NCBI GenBank assembly: GCA_937920635.1
Contig: CAKZUE010000006.1
Coordinates: 124,001-188,000 of the forward strand
Length of the DNA: 64,000 nt
Direction of reading: 5' to 3'
Source: an uncultured Bryobacteraceae bacterium
GTDB lineage: Bacteria > Acidobacteriota > Terriglobia > Bryobacterales > Bryobacteraceae
Shown one piece after another: positions 42,815 to 51,649 of the stretch. The notes beneath the pieces were generated by a model that was not told the DNA's origin, did no database searches, and was given only the letters and a program-made list of their open reading frames with translations. Position 1 is the stretch's first letter, and the number at the start of each line of letters is the position of its first letter. The position numbers and the translations under genes are program-made.

Positions 42815-43054
42815 CTACTCGGCGACAGCGGCTGGGGCAGCCGCTTTCTTGCGGGACGCGCGCTTTTTGTCCGACGGCGGCTGGCGGTCGATCTTGCGGA
42901 TGGACGGCAGGGCGATTTCGAGAACGAATTTCTTCTCGCCGTGCTCATCGAACTTGATGGTGATATAGGTTTCGTTGCATTCGGCAACCTGGCCGGCACC
43001 GTACTTGGGGTGCTCGACCTGGGCGCCTTTGGCGAAGGGGGGTTTGGCTGCCAT
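42815..43054 (-). CDS. Small UvrD/PcrA-C-terminus-like (Tudor-like, DUF3553-type) protein
   Basis: From the Met at 43054 the product has 79 residues. Residues 8-50 ('KGAQVEHPKYGAGQV', 'ITIKFDEHGEKKF') resemble the Tudor-like module at the C-terminus of UvrD/PcrA helicases, which binds RNA polymerase, or DUF3553. The tail is a Lys/Arg/Ala-rich nucleic-acid-binding-like extension. A Met at 43078 is also in frame. It lies 43 bases upstream of purQ on the same strand. Its function is unknown; the fold suggests contact with RNA polymerase or nucleic acid. Confidence 0.72.
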   Translation of the reverse strand: MAAKPPFAKGAQVEHPKYGAGQVAECNETYITIKFDEHGEKKFVLEIALPSIRKIDRQPPSDKKRASRKKAAAPAAVAE

Positions 43055-43139
43055 GGCGGGATGGAAATTCCTCGACATTCGTAGGTTAGCAAATTGCATG
43101 CCATTTTGTCGAATGGCAGGCCGGGAGCGGCGGCAAGAC

Positions 43140-44108
43140 TCAGTGCTTGTGGAGGAGACCGCTGCCGGCAGCGCTGTCTTTTTCCACGGTGTCCACGTGC
43201 GAGATGTCGATGAAAGCGCGGAGCCGCTGGGCGAGTCCGGCGTCGAGTTTCTCGAGTTTCTCACACACGCTGCGGGCCTTGCCGCCCTCGCCGGCCATCA
43301 CCAGCGCGAAGCCCAGATAATAATAGGCGGGCGCTAGCTTCGGATCGTGGCGGATGGCCGTTTCATAGCATTCGATGCCGCGGCGGGTGCGGCCGGTCTT
43401 GCCTTCCACGAATCCGAGCTGAAGCCAGGCGCGGGCGTGCGCGGGGTTGGCCTCCACGGCTTTCGTGAAATAGAACCGCGCGCCGTTGAAGTCGTCCGCC
43501 CAGAGGTGGCCAAGGGCCTGCTGATGCTCCGGCTCGCCGCGCAGGTCCTGGGCGGCCCTCCATTCGGCGAGCGTCAGCCGGAGCGAGCCGTGCATGGCGT
43601 CGAAGCGCGCGACAGGGATGCCGAAGTGCATGGTGGCGCCGTCGACGGTCTTCGACAGATGCCAGCCGAGGAGGCGGCCGTTGTCATCGAGCAGCGCGCC
43701 GGCGGCCGGATGGACGCCTTCAGGAAACTCGAGGCGCGCGATCCAGCCGAAGGCCCCGGATTCCTTGGTGTAGCGAACCGTGGCCGTGGCGCCGCCAGCG
43801 CGAACGGTCTTGCCGATTTCCGGCGCGCGGGGCGGACCGGCGGGCGCCTGGTGGCCGACGAAGATCTCGGCGACGCCGGCATCGGGATCATCGCCGCTGA
43901 TGAAGAGCACGGGGTGCAGCGTGCCGCTCGAATCGAGCACCGCGGCCGAGGCGGCGCCGAGCAGCGCGCCCCGGTCCGCCAGAAAGAAGCCGGGTTCGCG
44001 GGCGGCGGCCGAAGAGACGTCCCGCAGCGCGCCGCTGGAATCGTACGTCAGCAGATCGCCCGCGTGAAGGGATGCCGCCAGAAACAGGAAGAGCGCCGCC
44101 CTAAGCAT
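43140..44108 (-). CDS. Secreted protein with degenerate trypsin-like region and C-terminal TPRs
   Basis: From the Met at 44108 the product has 322 residues with a signal peptide (1-16). The middle contains strands reminiscent of trypsin/HtrA-like proteases ('SGALLGAASAAVLDSSG'-type segments, 'GALLDDNGRLLGWHLS', 'MHFGIPVARF'), but no GNSGGP nucleophile motif can be seen. Residues about 195-300 are three TPR units ('HARAWLQLGFVEGKTGRTRRGIECYETAIRHDPKLAPAYYYLGFALVMAG' split over helices). Known acidobacterial proteins pair S1 proteases with TPRs. Here the protease part looks non-catalytic, which is an inference. It is divergent from ileS. Confidence 0.72.
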   Translation of the reverse strand: MLRAALFLFLAASLHAGDLLTYDSSGALRDVSSAAAREPGFFLADRGALLGAASAAVLDSSGTLHPVLFISGDDPDAGVAEIFVGHQAPAGPPRAPEIGKTVRAGGATATVRYTKESGAFGWIARLEFPEGVHPAAGALLDDNGRLLGWHLSKTVDGATMHFGIPVARFDAMHGSLRLTLAEWRAAQDLRGEPEHQQALGHLWADDFNGARFYFTKAVEANPAHARAWLQLGFVEGKTGRTRRGIECYETAIRHDPKLAPAYYYLGFALVMAGEGGKARSVCEKLEKLDAGLAQRLRAFIDISHVDTVEKDSAAGSGLLHKH

Positions 44109-44195
44109 GCCTGAATGCGGGACGCGGCCGCTGCGCCGCGCGTTGCACCCCATTGTACGATGATAGTTTCAGCCCTACCCTGCGGTATTCCCGAC

Positions 44196-47012
44196 ATGGA
44201 CACTGGAAGTCTGGATCTCAAAAAGACCGTCAACCTGCCTTCGACCGGCTTCGGCATGAAGGCGAACCTGGCGGTGAACGAGCCCAAGATGCTGGAGCGC
44301 TGGCGCAGCCAGGGCATCTACCAGCAGATTCGCGAAGCGCGCCGCGGCCGCCCGATGTATGTGCTGCACGACGGGCCGCCCTACGCCAATGGCAACATCC
44401 ACCTCGGCCACGCCTTCAACAAAATTCTCAAGGACTTCATCGTCAAGTGGAAGACCATGACCGGCTACGATTCGCCCTATGTGCCGGGCTGGGACTGCCA
44501 CGGGCTGCCGATCGAGATCAAGGTGGACAGCCAGTTGGGGCCGAAAAAGGCGAAGATGAGCGTGGTCGAGATCCGCGCCGAGTGCCGCAAGTACGCCGAG
44601 AAGTACGTGAAGCTCCAGAGCGGCTCCTTCCAGCGGCTGGGCGTGTTCGGCCGCTGGGAAGATCCGTACCTGACGATGAGCGCGGAATACGAGGCGACGA
44701 TCGCCCGCGCCTTCGTGGATTTCCTCGCGCAGGGTTCGGTGTACAAGGGGCTGAAGCCGGTCAACTGGTGCATCCACTGCAAGACGGCGCTGGCGGAGGC
44801 GGAGGTCGAATACGAGAATCACGCGAGCCCGTCGATCTGGGTGCGGTTCCCGCTCATCTCGGACGCGGCGCAGATCGACCCGGCGCTGGCTGGCCGAGAG
44901 GTCTACGGGCTGATCTGGACCACCACGCCGTGGACGATTCCCGCCAACGTGGCCATCGCGTATCATCCAACGCTCGAATATGCGGCGGTGGAAGCCGGCG
45001 GGGCGGTCTACATCGTGGCCGCCGAGCTTGTGGAAGCGACGGCGCAGAACTGCGGGTGGAGCGATGCGCGCGTGGTGGCGCGCTGCGCAGGCGCGAAACT
45101 GGAAGGGGCGCGGTTCCGGCATCCGTTCCTCGAGCGCGAGTCGCCGGGCGTGCTGGCCGATTACGTGACGCTCGAGCAGGGCACCGGAGCGGTGCACACC
45201 GCGCCCGGGCACGGCGCCGAGGACTATCTCACCGGGCAGAAATACGGGTTGCCGACGTTCTGCCCCGTCGATGCGGGCGGGCGCTTCTTCCACGCCGCGG
45301 GCGCGCCTGGACGGCTGCCGGAGGCGCTGATCGGCAAGACGGTGTGGGAAGGCAACGCGGTGGTCAACTCCATCCTCCGCGAGGCGGGCGCGCTGCTGGC
45401 CGAGAAGAAACTCGATCACTCCTACCCGCACTGCTGGCGCTGCCACAATCCCACCATCTTCCGCGCCACCGAGCAGTGGTTCATCGGCATGGAGCGCAAC
45501 GGGCTGCGCGAGAAGGCGCTCGAAGCGATCCACGAAGTGAAGTGGCATCCTGAATGGGGCGAAGAGCGCATGGCGAACATGATCGCCACGCGTCCCGACT
45601 GGTGCATCTCGCGGCAGCGGGTGTGGGGCGTGCCGATCGTCGTGTTTTATTGCGAGCAGTGCAACGAGCCGCTCACCGACCGCCGGTTTCTGGACCGGGT
45701 GGTGGATCTGTTCGCCCAACACACCGCCGATGCCTGGTACGGCCGCACGGCGGCGGAGCTGCTGGGCCCCGAAGCGAAGTGCGCCTCCTGCGGAGGCACG
45801 GAGTTCCGCAAGGAGAACGACATCCTCGACGTGTGGTTCGACTCGGGCGCGAGCCACCTGGCGGTGCTCCACGAAGGCAACGGGTTGCCCTGGCCGTGCG
45901 ACATGTACCTGGAGGGAGGAGATCAGTACCGCGGCTGGTTCCACTCGTCGCTGCTGGTGGGCGTGGGGCTGCGCGGGCGCTCTCCTTACCGCGAGTGCGC
46001 CACCAATGGCTGGGTGCTGGACGGCGAGGGCCGCGCGATGTCAAAGTCGCTTGGCAACGTCATCGCGCCGGAGGACATCATCAAGCACTACGGCGCCGAC
46101 GTGCTGCGGCTGTGGGTGAGCTCGGTGGCGTTCCAGGAAGACGTGCGGGTGAGCGAGCTGATCCTCGCGCGGCTTACCGAGGCGTACCGCAAGATCCGCA
46201 ACACGTTCCGCTACGCGCTGGGCAACCTGCACGACTTCGACCCCGGGGCCGATGCGCTGCCCGGCAGCGAGCTGTTCGAGATCGACCGCTGGATCCTGTA
46301 CCGCGCCGCCGCGCTGGTGGAGCAGTGCCGCCGCTGGTATGACGAGCTGGCGTTCCACCGCATTTATCAGGCCGTGTACAACTTCACCACCACGGACCTG
46401 AGCGCGGTCTATTACGACATCCTGAAAGACCGCCTGTACACGAGCGCGCCGAAATCGAAGGCGCGGCGCAGCGCCCAGACGGCGCTGTACCGGGTGCAGC
46501 ATGCGCTGGTGCGGCTGTTCGCGCCCGTGCTGGCGTTCACCTGCGAAGAGGCGTGGTCGCACATGCGGCGGCTGCCGGACGATCCGGAGAGCGTGCACCT
46601 GGCGCTGGCGCCGGAGCCAGCCGAGCTCACCGCCGGGCTGCCGGAAGAGCACGAGCGGTTGAGCGCCGATTGGGACCGGCTGATGGAGGTGCGCGAAACG
46701 GTGCTGAAAAGCCTGGAAGAGGCGCGCAACGCCAAGTTGATCGGGGCGCCTCTGGAGGCGAAGATCGTGCTCGAAGCAGATGCCGATTTGTGGCCGCTGC
46801 TTGAACGCTATCAGGGCGAGCTGCCGTCGATCTTCATCACCTCGCAGGTGGAGCTGCGGCGCGGCGGGGCGCTGCGCGCCACGGTGCTGCGCGCCGATGG
46901 AGACAAGTGCCCGCGCTGCTGGAAATACTCGACGCAGATTGGCAGCGATGCCGATTTCCCCGAAATCTGCCCCGTTTGCGCCGCGGCGGTGCGCGAGATG
47001 CTGGGAGGGTGA
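44196..47012 (+). CDS. ileS: Isoleucyl-tRNA synthetase
   Basis: The 938-residue class I synthetase charges tRNA-Ile and edits valine. Visible: the HIGH-type motif 'HLGH' (69-72), 'PGWDCHGLPIE', the CP1 editing domain ('IWTTTPWTIPANVAIAYHP', 'HTAPGHGAEDY'), the 'DVWFDSGASH' region and the signature loop 'GRAMSKSLGNV', where the first Lys of KMSKS is Ala. At the C-terminus is the zinc site 'CPRCWKYS...CPVC'. The start at 44196 is chosen because the N-terminus 'LDLKKTVNLPSTGFGMKANL' matches the family. A Met at 44160 is in frame. lspA follows after 3 bases, the common ileS-lspA arrangement. Confidence 0.95.
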   Translation: MDTGSLDLKKTVNLPSTGFGMKANLAVNEPKMLERWRSQGIYQQIREARRGRPMYVLHDGPPYANGNIHLGHAFNKILKDFIVKWKTMTGYDSPYVPGWDCHGLPIEIKVDSQLGPKKAKMSVVEIRAECRKYAEKYVKLQSGSFQRLGVFGRWEDPYLTMSAEYEATIARAFVDFLAQGSVYKGLKPVNWCIHCKTALAEAEVEYENHASPSIWVRFPLISDAAQIDPALAGREVYGLIWTTTPWTIPANVAIAYHPTLEYAAVEAGGAVYIVAAELVEATAQNCGWSDARVVARCAGAKLEGARFRHPFLERESPGVLADYVTLEQGTGAVHTAPGHGAEDYLTGQKYGLPTFCPVDAGGRFFHAAGAPGRLPEALIGKTVWEGNAVVNSILREAGALLAEKKLDHSYPHCWRCHNPTIFRATEQWFIGMERNGLREKALEAIHEVKWHPEWGEERMANMIATRPDWCISRQRVWGVPIVVFYCEQCNEPLTDRRFLDRVVDLFAQHTADAWYGRTAAELLGPEAKCASCGGTEFRKENDILDVWFDSGASHLAVLHEGNGLPWPCDMYLEGGDQYRGWFHSSLLVGVGLRGRSPYRECATNGWVLDGEGRAMSKSLGNVIAPEDIIKHYGADVLRLWVSSVAFQEDVRVSELILARLTEAYRKIRNTFRYALGNLHDFDPGADALPGSELFEIDRWILYRAAALVEQCRRWYDELAFHRIYQAVYNFTTTDLSAVYYDILKDRLYTSAPKSKARRSAQTALYRVQHALVRLFAPVLAFTCEEAWSHMRRLPDDPESVHLALAPEPAELTAGLPEEHERLSADWDRLMEVRETVLKSLEEARNAKLIGAPLEAKIVLEADADLWPLLERYQGELPSIFITSQVELRRGGALRATVLRADGDKCPRCWKYSTQIGSDADFPEICPVCAAAVREMLGG

Positions 47013-47015
47013 GCC

Positions 47016-47513
47016 GTGGCGCGTCGCTGGCCCTGGCTTGCCGCTGCGGCCGTGGCGGCTCTCGACCGCGCCACCAAGCATCTGATCGAGACGCGCGTGG
47101 CCGAGTGGGAGGCGATCCCCGTGATCGACGGCTTCTTCCGCATCGTGCACACGCGCAATACGGGCGTCGCCTTCAGCCTGTTCGCCGAGCAGGGCGCGGG
47201 CGGGGGGGCGGTCGTGCTGACGGTGATCACTGCTGCGCTCACGCTGCTGGTGGCCGCGCTGCTGTGGCAGGCGTGCCGGACGGCGCGCGAACACTGGACG
47301 CTGCCTGCCGCGCTGGCGCTGATCCTGGCTGGGGCGGCGGGCAATCTGTATGACCGCGTGGCCTGGGGCAGCGTGACTGATTTTCTCGATTTCCATGCGG
47401 GCGCGTATCACTGGCCCGCGTTCAACGTGGCGGACTCGGCCATCACCTGCGGCGCGGCGTTGTTGTTGGTCAACTTGTGGCAAAGCCGGAAACGGGAGTC
47501 TGGCGGAGTATGA
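47016..47513 (+). CDS. lspA: Lipoprotein signal peptidase (signal peptidase II)
   Basis: A 165-residue inner-membrane aspartyl protease that cleaves prolipoprotein signal peptides after lipidation. Four membrane helices are visible, along with 'HTRNTGVAFSLF', the catalytic Asp113 in 'GAAGNLYDRVAWGSVTDFLDF' and Asp140 in 'WPAFNVADSAIT'. It starts with GTG at 47016, three bases after ileS. Translation is probably coupled to ileS, as in many bacteria. Confidence 0.95.
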   Translation: MARRWPWLAAAAVAALDRATKHLIETRVAEWEAIPVIDGFFRIVHTRNTGVAFSLFAEQGAGGGAVVLTVITAALTLLVAALLWQACRTAREHWTLPAALALILAGAAGNLYDRVAWGSVTDFLDFHAGAYHWPAFNVADSAITCGAALLLVNLWQSRKRESGGV

Positions 47514-47562
47514 TGCGGAGGAGCGCCCGGCCCGCGCACGGCCGGGAGGAAGGAGCCGCGTC

Positions 47563-48081
47563 ATGACACCATTTCGTGCCGGGTTGGCCGGGCCTCTCGT
47601 CTGGAAGCAAAGCGCGGCGGTGCAGCGCCATTACGAGCTGCGCGCCGGCGAAGAGCGGATCGCGGAACTCGAGTTTCTGAAGACGTTCGGCACGCTGGCG
47701 CGCGGGCGCGCGGCAACGGGTGTCTGGACGTTCAAGCGCACGGGGTTCCTGTCGCCGATTGTGACGGCGCGCCGCGAGGGCGAAGACAAAGACTGCGCGA
47801 TGTACCACCCGAATTTCAGCGCCAGCCAGGGGCAGCTCCGGCTGGCTTCGGGCGAGGCTTTTGAATTCCGCCTGGCGGGAGTGTGGTCGCGCAGCGCCAT
47901 CCTGGTGGACAACGCCCGGCGGGAAGTGTTCCGGATTCATCTGAAGGGCGAGTTCAGCGCGGGCGCGGCGGTGGAGGTGCGGCTGCCGGAGACGCCGGAA
48001 CTGGAGCTGCTGCTGTTGCTGGCCTGGTATGTGCTGGTGCTGCAAATGCAGGATGAGGCGCTGAGGGCCGGGCGGCAGTGA
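47563..48081 (+). CDS. Conserved hypothetical protein between lspA and a glycosyltransferase
   Basis: A 172-residue protein from the ATG at 47563, which has a very strong ribosome site (GGAGGAAGGAG). It is predicted to be mostly beta-stranded ('RHYELRAGEERIAELEFLKTFG', 'ATGVWTFKRTGFLSPIVTAR', 'ASGEAFEFRLAGVWSR'), possibly a LURP-one/tubby-like barrel, though I am unsure of this. It ends in a hydrophobic helix ('ELELLLLLAWYVLVLQMQDE') that could be a tail anchor. The stop overlaps the GTG of the next gene. No function is proposed. Confidence 0.7.
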   Translation: MTPFRAGLAGPLVWKQSAAVQRHYELRAGEERIAELEFLKTFGTLARGRAATGVWTFKRTGFLSPIVTARREGEDKDCAMYHPNFSASQGQLRLASGEAFEFRLAGVWSRSAILVDNARREVFRIHLKGEFSAGAAVEVRLPETPELELLLLLAWYVLVLQMQDEALRAGRQ

Positions 48082-49427
48082 GCGTGGAGCGCCTCGTCTA
48101 CTGCGCGGCGCACGCGGGCTTTTCCGTGGATGCGCCGCTGGGCGGAGGCGCGGCGGTGGCGCGGCTGCTGGAACAGGAGTGGCGGCGGACGAGGCCGTTT
48201 CAGGTGGAGATGATCACGCCGGCGGTGCTCGGCGCGCACGCGCCTTCCGGCTTTGATCTGGCGGCTTTTGATGAGCGCCGCTACGCCGCCTTCTGCCGCG
48301 ATTTCAGCGACGCGGCGACGCGAAGAATTCTGGAGCACGATCCGCGCGCGGCGGCGGTGCTCGTGAACGACATCAGTGAAGCGCCGGACTTTGCCGCCCT
48401 GGCACGGGCGGGCTTCCGGATCGTGACCATCTATCACGTGGACGTGGCCGCCTACATCGCGCGCATCTATCTGCGGGGCGCCGTGGCGCCGCGGGTGCTG
48501 GCTTCCGCGTGGCGCGGGCTGGAGCGGCTGGGCGTGGCGCGCATCGCTCCGCTCATCCTGCGGCTGATTTTTCAGAGGCAGGCGGAGAGCCTGCGCTATT
48601 CGGCTGCCGTCGTGGTGCCATCTTCGGGGATGAAGCGCACGCTGCTGGAATGCTGGCCGGAGGCGCGCGCGGAGAGGATCCATGTGCTGCCGTGGGGCGC
48701 GCCGCCTGCGGAGGACTTGTGCGGCGATGCAGAAGCGCTGCGGCGCGAGTATCGGATGAAACCGCACGAGCATGTGCTGCTGGCATTGAGCCGGATTTCC
48801 CCGGAGAAGGGACAGGACGTGCTGCTGGAATCGCTTCTCGATTGGGAGCGGACGCGGGGGGCTGCGGTTCCGGATGTGCGGCTGTTTGTGTGCGGCGCGC
48901 CCGCGTTCATGCAGGGACGGGCGCATCAGCGGAAGCTCGAGCGGCTGGCGGCGCGGCTGCGGCGGATCCGCGTTGAGTTTCCCGGCCATGTGACGGGGGC
49001 GCGCAAGGCGGCGTTTTTCCGCTTGGCGGATGTGTATGTGTTCGCGTCGCGGCATGAGAGCTACGGGCTGACGCTGATGGAGGCGCTGCAAGCCGGGCTC
49101 CCCGCGGTGGCCGTGGACAGCGACGGCACGCGGGAGATCATGCGGCCGGAATTCGGCGTGCTGGTGCGGCGCGACGGGGCGCGGCAGAGGCTGTGGCGCG
49201 GCGTTGAGCAACTGTTGGCGGATGAGCCGCGGCGGCAGGCGATGGGCGAGGCGGCGCGGCGGTTTGCTTCCGGCCGGCCGTTCGCCGCGGCCGCGCAGCG
49301 GCTGGCGGAGATCATTTCTCAAGCGCAACCACCGGATTTCGACGGCAATCTGCGCGGCGGCGGAATTGGCCGGTCTCGCCTGTTCCCTCCGTTTCCGCGG
49401 TTCCCGCAGCTTCGTGTCAGACGATAG
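48078..49427 (+). CDS. GT4-family glycosyltransferase
   Basis: A 449-residue GT-B glycosyltransferase. The C-terminal nucleotide-sugar domain has 'LALSRISPEKGQDVLLESLL' and the EX7E motif in 'FASRHESYGLTLMEALQAGLP', then 'VDSDGTREIM', all typical of GT4. The N-terminal acceptor domain is more divergent. Start is GTG at 48078, overlapping the previous stop (GTGA). The last 30 residues, rich in Arg/Pro/Gly, exceed the fold and may be a weak tail or a shifted end. The product is probably a cell-surface glycan or glycolipid, but the substrate is unknown. Confidence 0.87.
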   Translation: MSVERLVYCAAHAGFSVDAPLGGGAAVARLLEQEWRRTRPFQVEMITPAVLGAHAPSGFDLAAFDERRYAAFCRDFSDAATRRILEHDPRAAAVLVNDISEAPDFAALARAGFRIVTIYHVDVAAYIARIYLRGAVAPRVLASAWRGLERLGVARIAPLILRLIFQRQAESLRYSAAVVVPSSGMKRTLLECWPEARAERIHVLPWGAPPAEDLCGDAEALRREYRMKPHEHVLLALSRISPEKGQDVLLESLLDWERTRGAAVPDVRLFVCGAPAFMQGRAHQRKLERLAARLRRIRVEFPGHVTGARKAAFFRLADVYVFASRHESYGLTLMEALQAGLPAVAVDSDGTREIMRPEFGVLVRRDGARQRLWRGVEQLLADEPRRQAMGEAARRFASGRPFAAAAQRLAEIISQAQPPDFDGNLRGGGIGRSRLFPPFPRFPQLRVRR

Positions 49428-49526
49428 AGCCGCCGGCAATCGTTGCCTGCGCTCGGCTACAGAGGAAGAGGGCCGCGCGGAAAGGGCGCGCCGGCGGTTC
49501 CCCGTACGGTTTCCCCCAGGCTTCGA

Positions 49527-49560
49527 GAAAACCGGGGACAGGCCCGCCCGGGCGACAGTT
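49527..49560. repeat. Short dispersed repeat (ACCGGGGACAGGCCCGCC), copy 1
   Basis: The motif at 49530-49547 and its flank CGGGCGACAGTT recur with one difference at 62042-62072. A shorter match is at 61999-62016. It lies 90 bases upstream of a hairpin repeat, as at 62 kb. Confidence 0.65.
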
Positions 49561-49650
49561 TCCCGTCATGTGTTCTGCTCCGGGGCTGCGGGCCGCTCCT
49601 TTCGCCCCTGTGGCGCTTCAATCGCGGTTCTCTGCGGAATCCGGTACAGG

Positions 49651-49684
49651 AAAAAAGGGGAATTGTGTTCCTGTCCCCTTTTTT
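49651..49684. repeat. Dispersed hairpin repeat, copy 3 (terminator of the NtrC-type gene)
   Basis: AAAAAAGGGG (49651-49660) pairs with CCCCTTTTTT (49675-49684), a perfect 10-bp stem with loop AATTGTGTTCCTGT. It overlaps the last two bases of the response-regulator stop codon and lies between it and the convergent glycosyltransferase gene. Confidence 0.8.
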
Positions 49685-51044
49685 ATTCGAGGCCCATCTG
49701 AGAGAGGCGGTAGCGCAGGGCGTTGCGGGTCAGGCCGAGCAGCCGCGCCGCCTGGCTCTTGTTGCCCCCCGCGCGGCGGAGAGCTTCGCGGATCAGTTGC
49801 TGTTCGTATTGCTCGAGCGTCACGCCCTCGGGCAGGAAGCCGTCGCCCGCGGACGGCCCCTGTCCGTTGGCGGCGCGGCGGGGCGCATAGTCGAGGCGGA
49901 TGTGCTCGGGGCCGAGCACCGTGCCGTCAGCGTATAGCAGGCTGCGCTCGATCACGTTTTCCAGTTCGCGGACGTTGCCGGGCCAGTGATACTCGACGAG
50001 CTTGCTCATCGCTTCAGGGGAAATCTCCTGGACACGGGCGCCGGCTTCGGCGGCGAAGCGGCGGAGGAAGCGCTCGGCCAGCAGAGGGATGTCCTCGCGC
50101 CTCTCGCGCAGCGGCGGTATCGTGATGGGGAAGACGTTCAGGCGGTAGTAGAGATCCTCGCGGAAATTGCCCTCCTCCAGGGCGCGGCGCAGATCCGCGT
50201 TTGTGGCGGCGATGACGCGCACATCGATCTGGCGCGTGCGGTTGCTGCCGAGCCGCTCGAACTCGCGGTCCTGGAGCACGCGCAGCAGTTTCACCTGCAC
50301 CGAAGGCGGCACGTCGCCGATTTCGTCCAGGAACACGGTGCCCTTGTCGGCCTGTTCGAATTTGCCCGGACGCGCGGCCACGGCGCCGGTAAACGCGCCC
50401 TTCTCGTAGCCGAACAGCTCGCTCTCCATCAGGTTTTCCGGGATGGTGGTGCAGTTGATCTTGACGAAGGGCTGCGCAGCGCGCGGCGAATGGAAGTGGA
50501 TGGCGCGCGCGATCAGGTCCTTGCCCACGCCGCTCTCGCCGCACAGCAGCACGGTGGTGCGCGTGGGAGCGACGCGCATGACGGCGGCGAGGATCTCCTG
50601 CATCTTCGGCCCCGTGCCGATGATGTTCTCGATGCGGTAGCGGCGGCCGAGCTCTTCGCGCAGGCGCGTGTTCTCTTCGCGGAGCTGCTGCACCTCGAGC
50701 GCCTTGCCGACGACGGCGTCGAGGTGATCGAGAGAGAAAGGCTTGGGGAGGAAATCGGCTGCGCCCTTCTTCATCGCCTCCACGGCGGTCTCCACCGAAG
50801 AGAACGCCGTCATCACCACCACCGGAAGCCGTGCGTTGAGGCGTTGCAGGGACTCGAGCAGCTCGATCCCGTCCATGCCGGGCAGGCGCAGATCGGTGAG
50901 CACAAGTTGCGCCTGCGGCGCCAGGCGCAGCGCTTCCTCGGCGGTGGCGACGGGGACCGGCTCGAACCCCTTCGATTCCAGGTGAAGCGACAGGACGCGG
51001 CGGAGCTTCTCCTCGTCCTCCACAATCAGCACGCGGGGCTGCAT
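49683..51044 (-). CDS. NtrC-family sigma-54-dependent response regulator
   Basis: From the Met at 51044 the protein has 453 residues in the canonical order. A receiver domain (1-120) has phospho-acceptor Asp51 in '[13 protein letters not shown]' and Lys in 'FLPKPFS'. The AAA+ domain (about 135-370) has Walker A '[12 protein letters not shown]', the sigma-54 contact loop 'GAFTGA', 'FLDEIGDVP' and the R-finger region. A Fis-type helix-turn-helix ends the protein ('[22 protein letters not shown]'). It activates sigma-54 promoters when phosphorylated, presumably by the histidine kinase encoded 600 bases upstream on the same strand. The target genes are not evident. Its stop coincides with a hairpin repeat. 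Confidence 0.94.
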   Translation of the reverse strand: MQPRVLIVEDEEKLRRVLSLHLESKGFEPVPVATAEEALRLAPQAQLVLTDLRLPGMDGIELLESLQRLNARLPVVVMTAFSSVETAVEAMKKGAADFLPKPFSLDHLDAVVGKALEVQQLREENTRLREELGRRYRIENIIGTGPKMQEILAAVMRVAPTRTTVLLCGESGVGKDLIARAIHFHSPRAAQPFVKINCTTIPENLMESELFGYEKGAFTGAVAARPGKFEQADKGTVFLDEIGDVPPSVQVKLLRVLQDREFERLGSNRTRQIDVRVIAATNADLRRALEEGNFREDLYYRLNVFPITIPPLRERREDIPLLAERFLRRFAAEAGARVQEISPEAMSKLVEYHWPGNVRELENVIERSLLYADGTVLGPEHIRLDYAPRRAANGQGPSAGDGFLPEGVTLEQYEQQLIREALRRAGGNKSQAARLLGLTRNALRYRLSQMGLE

Positions 51045-51145
51045 TCCCGCCTTTATGATAGTGCCGTTGCCGCGTCCCATGGACAAGCCGCCTACGATTG
51101 TGGGACGCGGCCCCCGGAGATGGCGGTTTCAGCGCGGCGGGGCGT

Positions 51146-51460
51146 TCAGGCGGATTCGGGCAGCCAGCAGTAGCCCATGCGGACGATGGTTTTCAGCGCA
51201 TCGGCCTTCGGGCCGAGTTTTCGCCGCAGCCGCTGGATGTGGACATCCACGGTACGGGTGCGGGCGTCTTCGGCGTAGTTCCAGACCGACTTCAGCAGCG
51301 CCTGGCGGCTGATGCACCGGCCCGGATTGTCCATCAACATCTCCAGGAGGGCCTTCTCCTTGCGCGTGAGGCGGATTCCGTCGAGGAACCGCCCGGGATG
51401 CGTGGCTGAGCCCTGGGCGGGATCCCAGGAAACCGGATGCGCGGCGCGGGCTGGACTCAT
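51146..51460 (-). CDS. Stand-alone OmpR/PhoB-type winged-helix DNA-binding protein
   Basis: This 104-residue protein is only the effector half of an OmpR/PhoB regulator. Residues 24-102 match the Trans_reg_C winged helix: 'LTRKEKALLEMLMDNPGRCISRQALLKSVWN', 'RTVDVHIQRLRRKLG' and 'IVRMGYCWL'. No receiver domain is present, and the upstream frame has none. It lies between the histidine kinase (189 bases upstream) and the NtrC-type regulator (102 bases downstream), all on the minus strand. It may be a phosphorylation-independent regulator or a remnant of a full regulator. Confidence 0.8.
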   Translation of the reverse strand: MSPARAAHPVSWDPAQGSATHPGRFLDGIRLTRKEKALLEMLMDNPGRCISRQALLKSVWNYAEDARTRTVDVHIQRLRRKLGPKADALKTIVRMGYCWLPESA

Positions 51461-51649
51461 ACGGCTTCTCTTCCTCCGCTCGGTGCAGTTCCAGACTGGA
51501 TGGGCCGGACGCCTGATTCACCCTCGCGTCCGGCGTGCTTCATACAGCATGGACGATCCAGAGGCCGTTTTGTTCGGCGAAATCCGGCTGCGACTGGTGC
51601 GAAACGGGTCCGAGCCCCAATTTGTTACACAGATGAACGCCCCACGGTG

